Shown in pieces: positions 26,320 through 36,864 of a stretch of DNA of 47,597 bases (positions are counted from its first letter, which is position 1; every line of letters begins with the position of its first letter). The stretch spans positions 1 through 47,597 of the forward strand of contig JAUVVA010000016.1 of the NCBI GenBank assembly GCA_030604905.1, read 5' to 3'. The stretch comes from Verrucomicrobiota bacterium (GTDB taxonomy: Bacteria > Verrucomicrobiota > Verrucomicrobiia > Opitutales > Opitutaceae). Both the position numbers and the translations under genes were made by a program. The notes below the pieces were generated by a model. It was not told the origin of the DNA. It did not search any database and saw nothing but the letters and a program-made list of their open reading frames with translations.

Positions 26320-27206
26320 GCCCCGGCGAACTGCTCCTCGAGCCCTTCTCCCTGCCCTTCATGCAGCGCGGCCTCGCCGCCGCCGTGCTCGTCGGCCTGA
26401 GCGGCGGCGCCCTCGGCTCGCTGCTCGTGCTGCGCCGCCTCGCCCTCATGGGCGACGCCCTCTCCCACTCGCTCCTCCCCGGCCTCGCCCTCGCCTACCT
26501 CTTCTTCGGGCAAAACGTCGGCGCGCTCCTCGTCGGCGCCCTCCTCGCCGGCCTGCTCACCGCCGCCGGCGGCGCGCTCCTCTCGCGCCTCACCCGCCTC
26601 AAGGAGGACGCCGCCTTCGGCGCGCTCTTCATCCTCTTCTTCGCCGCCGGCATCGCCCTCGTCAGCCACTACCCCTCGCGCCTCGACCTCGCCCACTTCC
26701 TCTTCGGCTCCATCCTCGGTGTAGGGCCCGAGGAACTACGCTTCGCCGCCCTCGTCTCCGGCACCAGCATCGCGCTCCTCCTCTGGTTTCGCCGCAGCCT
26801 CGCCCTCCACGCCTTCGACCCCGCCTTCCACCGCGCCACCGGCGGCCGCGGCGGCCTCGTGCACGTGGGCCTGCTCGCCCTGGTCGTCTTCAACCTGATC
26901 TCTGCCCTCCAGATCATGGGCATCGTGCTTTCGCTCGGGCTCTTCATCCTGCCCGCCGTCACCGCCTACCTCTGGGTCGAGCGCCTCGCGCCCATGATGC
27001 TCCTCTCCGGCGCCCTCGCCGCGCTCGGCGCCACCGCCGGCCTCCTGCTCAGCTACCACCTCGGCGTCGCCAGCGGCGCGGCCATCGTGCTCACCCTCGG
27101 CGCCTTCTTCCTCGGCTCCGCCGTCCTCAGCCCGCGCCACGGCCTCGCCGCCCCGCTCCTCGCCCGCTGGCGCACCGGCAAACGCGTCCTTCACCGGCCC
27201 GACTGA
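26316..27206 (+). CDS. ABC transporter permease, ABC-3 (ZnuB/MntC) family
   Basis: A 296-residue protein with about eight membrane segments. The family motif LMGDALSHSLLPGLALAYL is near the N-terminus, and SALQIMGIVLSLGLFILPAV is the coupling and channel region. It pairs with the ATPase upstream, overlapping by 4 bp. Metal specificity (Zn, Mn or Fe) is not decided by the sequence. The stop codon abuts the start of an intergenic repeat. Confidence 0.9.
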   Translation: MSPGELLLEPFSLPFMQRGLAAAVLVGLSGGALGSLLVLRRLALMGDALSHSLLPGLALAYLFFGQNVGALLVGALLAGLLTAAGGALLSRLTRLKEDAAFGALFILFFAAGIALVSHYPSRLDLAHFLFGSILGVGPEELRFAALVSGTSIALLLWFRRSLALHAFDPAFHRATGGRGGLVHVGLLALVVFNLISALQIMGIVLSLGLFILPAVTAYLWVERLAPMMLLSGALAALGATAGLLLSYHLGVASGAAIVLTLGAFFLGSAVLSPRHGLAAPLLARWRTGKRVLHRPD

Positions 27207-27297
27207 TTTTTTAACGCGAAGACGCAAAGGACCAAACCAAGATCGCAAAGAACCCCATCCCCTATCCGCGCTCATTCGCGCCATCCGCGGTTAAAAA
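27206..27297. repeat. Intergenic inverted repeat with AACGCGAAGACGC and CATCCGCGGTTAA ends
   Basis: The 185-bp gap between the permease and TPR genes begins TTTTTTAACGCGAAGACGCA and contains ATCGCAAAG; it ends with TATCCGCGCTCATTCGCGCC and ATCCGCGGTTAAAAA. The two ends are imperfect inverse complements. Repeats of this look are common in intergenic DNA of many environmental bacteria. The rest of the gap (27298-27391) is pyrimidine-rich and shows nothing further. Confidence 0.65.
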
Positions 27298-27351
27298 CCC
27301 TCCTCCTTCTTCCCCCTTTACTTCGGCTCGATCTTCACGCCTCCGCGCTAA

Positions 27352-30467
<3,116 letters not shown>

Positions 30468-30513
30468 CATTGATACGATTGCGCTCACCCGCACTCTAAC
30501 GCATCCTGTTCCC

Positions 30514-30894
30514 ATGGGTCTTATCCGCACCAAGCTCACGCTGCGCAACCCCGCCAACCCTAGCCTCGCCCCGATCGAGGCGTTGGCACTTGTGGACACC
30601 GGTGCGATCACGCTCTGTCTGCCGCCACACGTTGCCCTTCAACTCGGCCTGCGAGCCATTGAGCAGCGGGAAGTCACGCTCGCGGACGGGCGTCGCCAGC
30701 TCGTGGATTATGTGGGCCCGGTCCAGGTGACCTTCCAAAATCGCAACAGCTTCGGCGGCGCGCTCGTCCTCGGCGACGAGGTCATCCTCGGCGCGATTCC
30801 GATGGAAGACATGGACCTCGTGATCAACCCGACCCGCCTCGCGGTCACGGTCAACCCCGAGAACCCCAACTTCCCCGCCGCCATCGTGAAATAG
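30514..30894 (+). CDS. Retropepsin-like (clan AA) aspartic protease
   Basis: A 126-residue protein with the aspartic protease active-site motif ALVDTGAITLCLPP (DTGA) and the typical following helix HVALQLGL, then the flap-like ADGRRQLVDYVGPVQV and a LVLGDEVILGAIPMEDMDLV segment. Such small proteins are single-lobed and need to dimerise. It sits between hemF and hemE with an inverted repeat on its 5' side and a heptamer-hairpin element on its 3' side. Base composition is a little less GC-rich than its neighbours, consistent with a later arrival. No signal peptide. Substrate unknown. Confidence 0.85.
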   Translation: MGLIRTKLTLRNPANPSLAPIEALALVDTGAITLCLPPHVALQLGLRAIEQREVTLADGRRQLVDYVGPVQVTFQNRNSFGGALVLGDEVILGAIPMEDMDLVINPTRLAVTVNPENPNFPAAIVK

Positions 30895-30912
30895 CGCCAC
30901 CGCGGCGTTTTT

Positions 30913-30965
30913 CATTCGTCATCGGGCCTTGGTCATTGGTCATTTCGCGCGATGCAATCGCGCGA
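30913..30965. repeat. CATTGGT heptamer array plus hairpin over the hemE start codon
   Basis: Degenerate heptamers (CATTCGT, then CATTGGT units) at 30913-30944 are followed by a perfect 9-bp hairpin TCGCGCGAT-GCA-ATCGCGCGA at 30945-30965. The hemE ATG (30952-30954) lies at the top of the stem and loop, so folding would bury the start codon. Confidence 0.85.
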
Positions 30966-31986
30966 CCGTTTCCTCGCCGCCCTCGCCTGCCAGCCGCTCG
31001 AGCGCCCGCCCCTCTGGGTGATGCGCCAGGCCGGCCGCTACCTGCCCGAATACCGCGCGCTCAAGGCCAAGTCCTCCTTCCTCGAGATGGTGCGCACCCC
31101 CGAGCTCGCCACCGAGGTCACCCTCCAGCCCCTGCGCCGCTTCCCGGGCCTCGACGCCGCCATCCTCTTCTCCGACATCCTCGTCATCCCCGAGGCCCTC
31201 GGCCAGCCCTACGCGTTTCGCGAGACCGGCGGCATCCAGATGGCCTACCGGCTCGATACCCGCGCCCAGATCGACGCCCTCGCCCCCGCCGAGGCCGTGC
31301 CCGAGAAACTCGCCTACGTCGGCGACGCCCTCCGCCTCCTCAAGCGCGAGGTCGCCTCCACCGGCCACACCCTCCTCGGCTTCGGCGGCTCCCCCTGGAC
31401 CCTCGCGACCTACATGCTCGAGGGCGGCAGCTCCGACGACTTCGCGCGCGCCAAGCTGCTCTTCTACACCGACCGCCCGGCCTTCAACGCCCTGCTCGAA
31501 AAACTCACCGCCGCGCTCGCCACCTACTTCCGCATGCAGATCGAGGCCGGCGCCGACGCCATCCAGATCTTCGACAGCTGGGGCGGCATCCTCGCCGGCC
31601 CCGACTACGAGGCCGCCTCGCTCCAGTGGATCCGCCGCCTCGTCGCCGCGCTCCCGCCCGGGTTCCCCGTCATCCTCTACGCCAAGGGCACCTCGCCCCA
31701 CCTCGCCGCCCAGGCCGACTCCGGCGTGCGCGCCATCAGCGTCGACTGGACCAGCGACCTCGCCGCCGTGCGCGCCGCCTTGCCACCGCGGATCGCCGTG
31801 CAGGGCAACCTCGACCCGGTGCTCATGACCACCACGCCCGAGATCGTGCGTGCCCAGGCCACCCGCCTCCTCGAGTCTATGCGCGGCCAGCCCGGCCACA
31901 TCTTTAACCTCGGCCACGGCATCACCCCCGACGCCAAGATCGAGTGCATGCAGGCCCTCGTCGACACCGTCACCGGCTTCCGCTAA
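30952..31986 (+). CDS. hemE: Uroporphyrinogen decarboxylase
   Basis: Decarboxylates uroporphyrinogen III to coproporphyrinogen III. Motifs: ERPPLWVMRQAGRYLPEYR with the substrate-binding Arg residues, AAILFSDILVIPEALG with the catalytic Asp, the conserved GFGGSPWTLATYMLEG, FDSWGGIL and the C-terminal NLGHGITPDAKIE. 344 residues is normal. The start ATG 30952 is inside a hairpin of a repeat element. The stop codon TAA (31984-31986) is also the first bases of a MITE-like element. It acts just before HemF in the pathway. Confidence 0.96.
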   Translation: MQSRDRFLAALACQPLERPPLWVMRQAGRYLPEYRALKAKSSFLEMVRTPELATEVTLQPLRRFPGLDAAILFSDILVIPEALGQPYAFRETGGIQMAYRLDTRAQIDALAPAEAVPEKLAYVGDALRLLKREVASTGHTLLGFGGSPWTLATYMLEGGSSDDFARAKLLFYTDRPAFNALLEKLTAALATYFRMQIEAGADAIQIFDSWGGILAGPDYEAASLQWIRRLVAALPPGFPVILYAKGTSPHLAAQADSGVRAISVDWTSDLAAVRAALPPRIAVQGNLDPVLMTTTPEIVRAQATRLLESMRGQPGHIFNLGHGITPDAKIECMQALVDTVTGFR

Positions 31987-32153
31987 GCCGTAACGATGAA
32001 GTCGAGGGCTGAGCAGCGGGGCGAGATGGCGAGCGCATTTCAGAGGGCGAACGGCCGAGGAACACCCGGAGGGTATTTCGTTGGGAGTGAGCCAATGAAA
32101 GGTGCCGGCAGATCGTCTCGATGCGACCCGCTCGACTACATCGTTACGGCTTA
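31984..32153. mobile_element. MITE-like element with 23-bp terminal inverted repeats
   Basis: A 170-bp segment bounded by inverted repeats: left TAAGCCGTAACGATG and on to 32006, right from 32131 ending CATCGTTACGGCTTA, with one mismatch in 23. Both ends are TA, as expected for a TA target duplication of Tc1/mariner/IS630-type movement. It contains no plausible gene. The interior has further short inverted stretches. Its left end provides the hemE stop codon. It may alternatively be a structured RNA. Confidence 0.7.
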
Positions 32154-32249
32154 GGAGCGCCACGCGCGCCGGTCCGCCCTTGAGCGGGTGCTTTTGGCCA
32201 ATAATCGCCGCGACAAACCCGCCCGCGTTTCTGCTAGGCTCTTCCTCCC

Positions 32250-33629
32250 GTGGGCTCACCACTACCGAACGACCGCAGCCTCCCCGTCGCCATCCTCGGC
32301 GCCGGCCTCACCGGCCTCGCCGCCGCGCGCCACCTCGCGCTCGCCGGCCGGCGCGTCGTGGTCTTTGATGCTTCGCCCGCCCCCGGCGGCGTGATCCGCA
32401 GCGAACGCCACCCCGAGGGCTGGCTGATCGAGAGCGGCCCCAACTCCCTCCAGGAAACCCCGCCCGTCGCCGCCCTCGTCCGCGAGCTCGGCCTCGAGCC
32501 CGTCCGCCAGGTGGCCGACCCGGCCGCGAAAAACCGCTACGTGCTGCGCGACGGCGCCCCGCGCCCGCTCCCGCTCTCGCCGCCGGCCTTTTTCCGCTCC
32601 GGCCTCTTCTCGCGCCGCACCAAATACCGCGTCGTGCGCGAATATTTTCGCCGCCGCGAGCCCCGCCTCCACGACCTCCCGCTGGCCGATTTTTTCCGCG
32701 AACACTTCGGCCAGGAGCTGCTCGACTACGCGCTCGACCCCTTCGTCTCCGGCATCTTCGCCGGCGACCCCGCCCGCCTCTCCTCGCGCCACGCCTTCCC
32801 CTCGCTTTGGAAAGCCGAGCACGAGCACGGCTCGCTCGTCCGAGCCCAGATCAAAAACGCCCGCGCCCGCCGCGAGCGTGGCGAGCCCCCCGGCCCGCCG
32901 CCGATCATCAGCTTCGCCGACGGCCTCGCCACCCTGCCCCGCGCCCTCGCCGACTCCCTCCCGCCCGGCTCCCTGCGCCTCGGCGCGAGCGTCACCCAGA
33001 TCAGCCCCTCGCGCGCCGGTTGGATTCTCGACGCCTCGCCCGCGGAGCGGTTTTCCCACCTCCTCCTCGCCCTGCCCGCGCCCGCCCTCGCCCGCCTCGA
33101 GATCGGCTCGCCCGGCGCGCAGACCTCCCTCGCCTCGCTCGATCACCTCGAGCACCCGCCCGTCTGCTCGCTCTTCCTCGGCTACCGCCGCGAGGATGTC
33201 GCCCACCCGTTGGATGGCCTCGGGCTGCTCTTCCCCTCGGTCGAGAAACGCCCCCTCCTCGGCGTCCTCTTCAACAGCACGCTCTTCCCGGCCCGCGCCC
33301 CCGCCGGCCACGTCGCCCTCACCGTCATGCTCGGCGGTGCGCGCAACGGCGAGCTCGCCCGCCACCCGCTCGACTACCAGCTGCCCCTCGTGCGCCGCGA
33401 ACTCGTCCAAGTGCTCGGCGTGCGCGGCGAGCCGGTCTTCGTGCGCCGCACGCTATGGCCCCGCGCCATTCCGCAGTATCTGCTCAACCACGACGAACAC
33501 CTCCACGTCATCCGGGCCGCCGAAGAGCGAAACCCCGGCCTGCACATCGGCGGCCCCGTGCGCGACGGCATCGGCCTCCCCGCCTGCCTAGCCGCCGGCG
33601 AGCGCCTAGCCCAAGCCGCCTTGGCCTAA
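32250..33629 (+). CDS. hemG: Protoporphyrinogen oxidase (HemG/HemY type, FAD)
   Basis: Oxidises protoporphyrinogen IX (or coproporphyrinogen III) to the porphyrin. The start is GTG 32250, preceded by CTTCCTCCC and no Shine-Dalgarno. The FAD-binding dinucleotide motif is VAILGAGLTGLAAARHLALA, followed by the family motif PGGVIRSER and GWLIESGPNSLQ. The C-terminal FAD motif is NPGLHIGGPVRDGIGLPACL with a final AGERLAQ helix. 459 residues is normal. With hemF and hemE it makes up the late haem pathway; hemF upstream supplies protoporphyrinogen, which fits PPOX activity. Confidence 0.93.
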   Translation: MGSPLPNDRSLPVAILGAGLTGLAAARHLALAGRRVVVFDASPAPGGVIRSERHPEGWLIESGPNSLQETPPVAALVRELGLEPVRQVADPAAKNRYVLRDGAPRPLPLSPPAFFRSGLFSRRTKYRVVREYFRRREPRLHDLPLADFFREHFGQELLDYALDPFVSGIFAGDPARLSSRHAFPSLWKAEHEHGSLVRAQIKNARARRERGEPPGPPPIISFADGLATLPRALADSLPPGSLRLGASVTQISPSRAGWILDASPAERFSHLLLALPAPALARLEIGSPGAQTSLASLDHLEHPPVCSLFLGYRREDVAHPLDGLGLLFPSVEKRPLLGVLFNSTLFPARAPAGHVALTVMLGGARNGELARHPLDYQLPLVRRELVQVLGVRGEPVFVRRTLWPRAIPQYLLNHDEHLHVIRAAEERNPGLHIGGPVRDGIGLPACLAAGERLAQAALA

Positions 33630-33709
33630 ACTCTTCCGCTCCCATTAACCGCGCAGCACCATCGGCATCCCCCCGCCCAAGCCCCGTCCATCGGCCCTCC
33701 GTCACCCAC

Positions 33710-33758
33710 CATTGGTCATTGGTCATTCGTCATTGGTCATTACCGCGCGAAGCGCGGT
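33710..33758. repeat. CATTGGT heptamer array plus hairpin, upstream of ileS
   Basis: Heptamer units CATTGGT and CATTCGT at 33710-33741 are followed by a perfect hairpin ACCGCGC-GAA-GCGCGGT (33742-33758), 48 bp before the ileS ATG. Confidence 0.85.
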
Positions 33759-33806
33759 TGACTCCCCTCCTCTCGCTCCTAGCCTGCCGCGCCCTTTTCC
33801 CTCGGC

Positions 33807-36797
33807 ATGGCGCACGACCTTAAGCACACCCTCAGCCTCCCCAAGACCGATTTCCCCATGCGCGGGGACCTGCCGAAGCGCGAGCCCCTCCGCCTCGCCG
33901 CCTGGGAAAAGCTAAAGCTCTACGAGGCCATCCAGCAAAAGCGCGCCGGCCAGCCCGCCTTCGTGCTCCACGACGGCCCCCCCTTCACCAACGGCGACGT
34001 TCACATCGGCACCGCCCTCAACAAGTCCCTCAAGGACATCACCCTCCGCTACAAGTCCCTCCGCGGCTTCCGCACGCCCTACGTGCCCGGTTGGGACTGC
34101 CACGGCCTGCCCATCGAGCAAAAAGTCGCCAAGGAAATCCAGGCCTCCGGCCAACAACTCTCCACCGCCGAGCTACGCGCCCGTTGCGACGCCTTCGCCG
34201 AGGGCTGGATCAAGAAGCAGACCGCCTCCTTCAAGCGCCTCGGTGTCCAGGCCGACTGGGCCGCCGAATACAAGACCAAGGCCCCCGCCTTCGAGGCCGA
34301 CATCGTCCGCACCTTCGCCTCTTTCGTCGAGCAGGGCCTCGTCTACCGCTCCAAGAAACCCGTCTACTGGTCCATCCCCTTCGAGACCGCCCTCGCCGAG
34401 GCCGAGATCGAATACGCCGAGCACACCTCGATCGCCATCTGGGTGAAGTTCCTCGTGCCCGTCGCCGAAGCTCAAAAATTCGGCCTCCCGCACGACAAGC
34501 CCCTCAGCGTCGTCATCTGGACCACCACCCCCTGGACCCTCCCGGCCAACCTCGCCATCGCGGTCCACCCCGAGACCGAATACGTCGTCGCCGACCTCGG
34601 CTCCGAGCGCATCCTCGTCGCCCGCGCCCTCGCCCCCGCCGTCCTCGACGCCGCCAAACACCCCGACCCATCATTGGTCATTGGTCATTGGTCATTGGTC
34701 ATTTCGGGCGCGCGTCTCGAGGGCTTGGCTACCCAGCACCCCTTCATCGCGCGCCCGTCCCCGGTCGTCCTCGCCGACTACGTCACCACCGACAGCGGCA
34801 CCGGCTGCGTGCACACCGCCCCCGGCCACGGTGCCGAGGACTATCTCACCGGCCTCAAATACGGCCTCCCGATCTACTGCCCGGTCGGCGACGACGGCCG
34901 CTACCTCGACGACGGCAAAGTCCCCGCCGATCTCGTCGGCGTCTCCTGCTTGGAGACGGTCGAGGACCTCGCCGCCAAGAAACCCGCGCCCGCCAACCTC
35001 GCGGTCCTGAAAAAACTCGCCACCCCCGACGCCGCCACCGGCCACGTCGCCCTCCTCGCCAAGGCCAAATACGTCCACAGCTACCCTCACTGCTGGCGCT
35101 CCAAGACCCCCATCATCTTCCGCGCCGTCGACCAGTGGTTCGTCAGCCTCGACAAAAAACCCGAAGCCCCCGCAGCGCCCGCCTCCTCCGACGTAGGGCG
35201 TTCGCTTGCGAATGCCGCCGACCATTCGCCGCGCGGCGCCGCGCTCGCCGCCATCCGCGACGTCCAATGGTTCCCCGCCTGGGGCCAGGCCCGCATCACC
35301 GGCGCCGTCGAGGCCCGTCCCGACTGGTGCATCAGCCGCCAGCGCTCGTGGGGCGTGCCCATAATCGCCTTCTACGACGCGAAGAAAAACGCCTTCCTCG
35401 ACGCCTCCGTCATCCGCGCCGTCGCCGCCAAGATCGCCGCCCACCCCCGCGGCACCAACCTCTGGTATGAGGCCACCGCCGCCGAGCTGCTCGCCGGCGT
35501 CGCCCTCCCCGCCGGCTGGCCCGCCGCCGCCGAGCTCACCTGCGGCCGCGACACCCTCGACGTCTGGATCGATTCCGGCAGCTCCCACGCCGCCGTCCTT
35601 CGTAGTGGCCAGGGCACTACGCAGTGGCCCGCCGACCTCTACCTCGAGGGCTCCGACCAGCACCGCGGCTGGTTCCAATCCTCCCTTTGGACCGGCGTCA
35701 TCGCCCAGGGCGGCGCGCCCTACAAGGCCGTGCTCACCCACGGCTTCATCGTCGGCGAGGACGGCAAAAAGATCTCCAAGTCCGGCCAATACGAGAAGCC
35801 CCCGACCTCCGACAACTTCGTCAACGACTACGGCGCCGACGTCATCCGCCTCTGGCTCGCCTCGCAGGATTTCACGCAGGACATCACCCTCTCCAAAAAA
35901 ATCCTCGATAACTCCGCCGAGCAGTATCGCTCCTTCCGCAACGCCCTCCGCTACCAGCTCTCGCTCCTCCACGACTTCGAGCCCGCGAAGCACGCCCTCC
36001 CCTACGCCGAGCTCGACGTCCTCGACCGCTGGGCCCTGCACCAGATCTCCAAGCTCCTCGCCGAGGCCACCGCCGCCTACGACGCCTACGAGTTCCACCG
36101 CGTCGTCTCCCTCTGCTCGCACTTCGTGGCCACCACCCTGAGCGCCGTCTACAACGACGTCTGCAAGGACCGCCTCTACACCTTCCCGGTCAACCACCCC
36201 CAGCGCCGCAGCACCCAGACCGCCGTGCACGCCGTCTTCGGCGTCCTCGTCCGCATCCTCGCACCCATCCTCACCTTCACCGCCGACGAGGCCTGGTGCC
36301 ACGCCCACTTCCGCGCCGACCTCCCGCCCCCGGGCGCGCCGAGCCCCGGCTCGGCCTCCGACTCCTCGACTCCCGCCCCGTCCGTCCACCTCAGCGACTG
36401 GCCCACCGCCCACCCCGCCTGGACCGACGACGCCCTCGCCGCCGATTTCGCCGAGCTCCTCAAGGTCCGCGCCAAGGTCAACGAGACCCTCGAGCCCCTC
36501 CGCCAGGCCGGCAAACTCGGCAAGTCCCTCGACGCCGCCATCACCCTCGAGGTCGCCGCCTCCGATCCGCTCGACGCCATCCTGCGCCGCCACGAGGCCT
36601 TCCTGCCCGAGCTCTTCATCGTCTCCCACGTCACCCTCGCCGAGACCCCGGCCAACCAGCCGCTCGCCGTCGCCGCCCGTCCCTGTTCCGAGCTTGGCTA
36701 CGTGCGCTGCCCGCGCTGCTGGCGCTGGGTGCCCGCCTTGCAACCCGCCGGCGAACACGAGGTCTGTCCTCGCTGCGCCGACGCCATCACCGGGTAA
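33807..36797 (+). CDS. ileS: Isoleucyl-tRNA synthetase carrying four in-frame repeat segments
   Basis: Charges tRNA-Ile. Class I signatures: HIGH-type HIGT (res 66-69), GWDCHGLPIEQKVA, the editing-domain GCVHTAPGHGAEDY, LEGSDQHRGWF and KMSKS-type KISKS (655-659). The C-terminal zinc site is CPRCWRW...CPRC. At 996 residues it is longer than the usual ~930. Four repeat-like segments are read in frame: a heptamer array at res ~289-300 (editing domain), a hairpin at ~464-470, a hairpin at ~599-605 just before WPADLYLEGS, and a GCCGAGC-family hairpin at ~842-850 in the tRNA-binding region. Each falls in a loop between conserved blocks. No frameshift is present, so the enzyme should be functional. 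It lies between hemG and a DksA-like gene. Confidence 0.96.
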   Translation: MAHDLKHTLSLPKTDFPMRGDLPKREPLRLAAWEKLKLYEAIQQKRAGQPAFVLHDGPPFTNGDVHIGTALNKSLKDITLRYKSLRGFRTPYVPGWDCHGLPIEQKVAKEIQASGQQLSTAELRARCDAFAEGWIKKQTASFKRLGVQADWAAEYKTKAPAFEADIVRTFASFVEQGLVYRSKKPVYWSIPFETALAEAEIEYAEHTSIAIWVKFLVPVAEAQKFGLPHDKPLSVVIWTTTPWTLPANLAIAVHPETEYVVADLGSERILVARALAPAVLDAAKHPDPSLVIGHWSLVISGARLEGLATQHPFIARPSPVVLADYVTTDSGTGCVHTAPGHGAEDYLTGLKYGLPIYCPVGDDGRYLDDGKVPADLVGVSCLETVEDLAAKKPAPANLAVLKKLATPDAATGHVALLAKAKYVHSYPHCWRSKTPIIFRAVDQWFVSLDKKPEAPAAPASSDVGRSLANAADHSPRGAALAAIRDVQWFPAWGQARITGAVEARPDWCISRQRSWGVPIIAFYDAKKNAFLDASVIRAVAAKIAAHPRGTNLWYEATAAELLAGVALPAGWPAAAELTCGRDTLDVWIDSGSSHAAVLRSGQGTTQWPADLYLEGSDQHRGWFQSSLWTGVIAQGGAPYKAVLTHGFIVGEDGKKISKSGQYEKPPTSDNFVNDYGADVIRLWLASQDFTQDITLSKKILDNSAEQYRSFRNALRYQLSLLHDFEPAKHALPYAELDVLDRWALHQISKLLAEATAAYDAYEFHRVVSLCSHFVATTLSAVYNDVCKDRLYTFPVNHPQRRSTQTAVHAVFGVLVRILAPILTFTADEAWCHAHFRADLPPPGAPSPGSASDSSTPAPSVHLSDWPTAHPAWTDDALAADFAELLKVRAKVNETLEPLRQAGKLGKSLDAAITLEVAASDPLDAILRRHEAFLPELFIVSHVTLAETPANQPLAVAARPCSELGYVRCPRCWRWVPALQPAGEHEVCPRCADAITG
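34672..34703. repeat. CATTGGT heptamer array inside ileS
   Basis: Four and a half perfect CATTGGT units, read in frame as [10 protein letters not shown] within the editing domain. Composition contrasts sharply with the GC-rich coding sequence on both sides. Confidence 0.9.
35197..35216. repeat. Hairpin inside ileS (GGCGTTCGC-TT-GCGAATGCC)
   Basis: A 9-bp stem with one G-T pair and a 2-nt loop, read as GRSLANA. It lies in a stretch (APASSDVGRSLANAADHSPR) that has no counterpart in typical IleRS between the WFVSLD and WFPAWG blocks. Confidence 0.6.
35601..35621. repeat. Hairpin inside ileS (CGTAGTG-GCCAGGG-CACTACG)
   Basis: A perfect 7-bp stem with a 7-nt loop, read in frame as RSGQGTT just before WPADLYLEGSDQHRGW. 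It occupies a variable-length surface loop. Confidence 0.6.
36330..36355. repeat. GCCGAGC-family hairpin inside ileS
   Basis: A variant with stem GCCGAGC-CCCG-GCTCGGC preceded by CCGGGCGC, read in frame as PGAPSPGSA. The same reading frame (PSPGSA) is used by the copy at 228-253 in the first gene. Confidence 0.8.
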
Positions 36798-36864
36798 ACC
36801 CCCACCCCTCGCACCGGCCCGGCGCTTCACCCTTTCGCTTCCACAACTTACACCCAAACCCACC

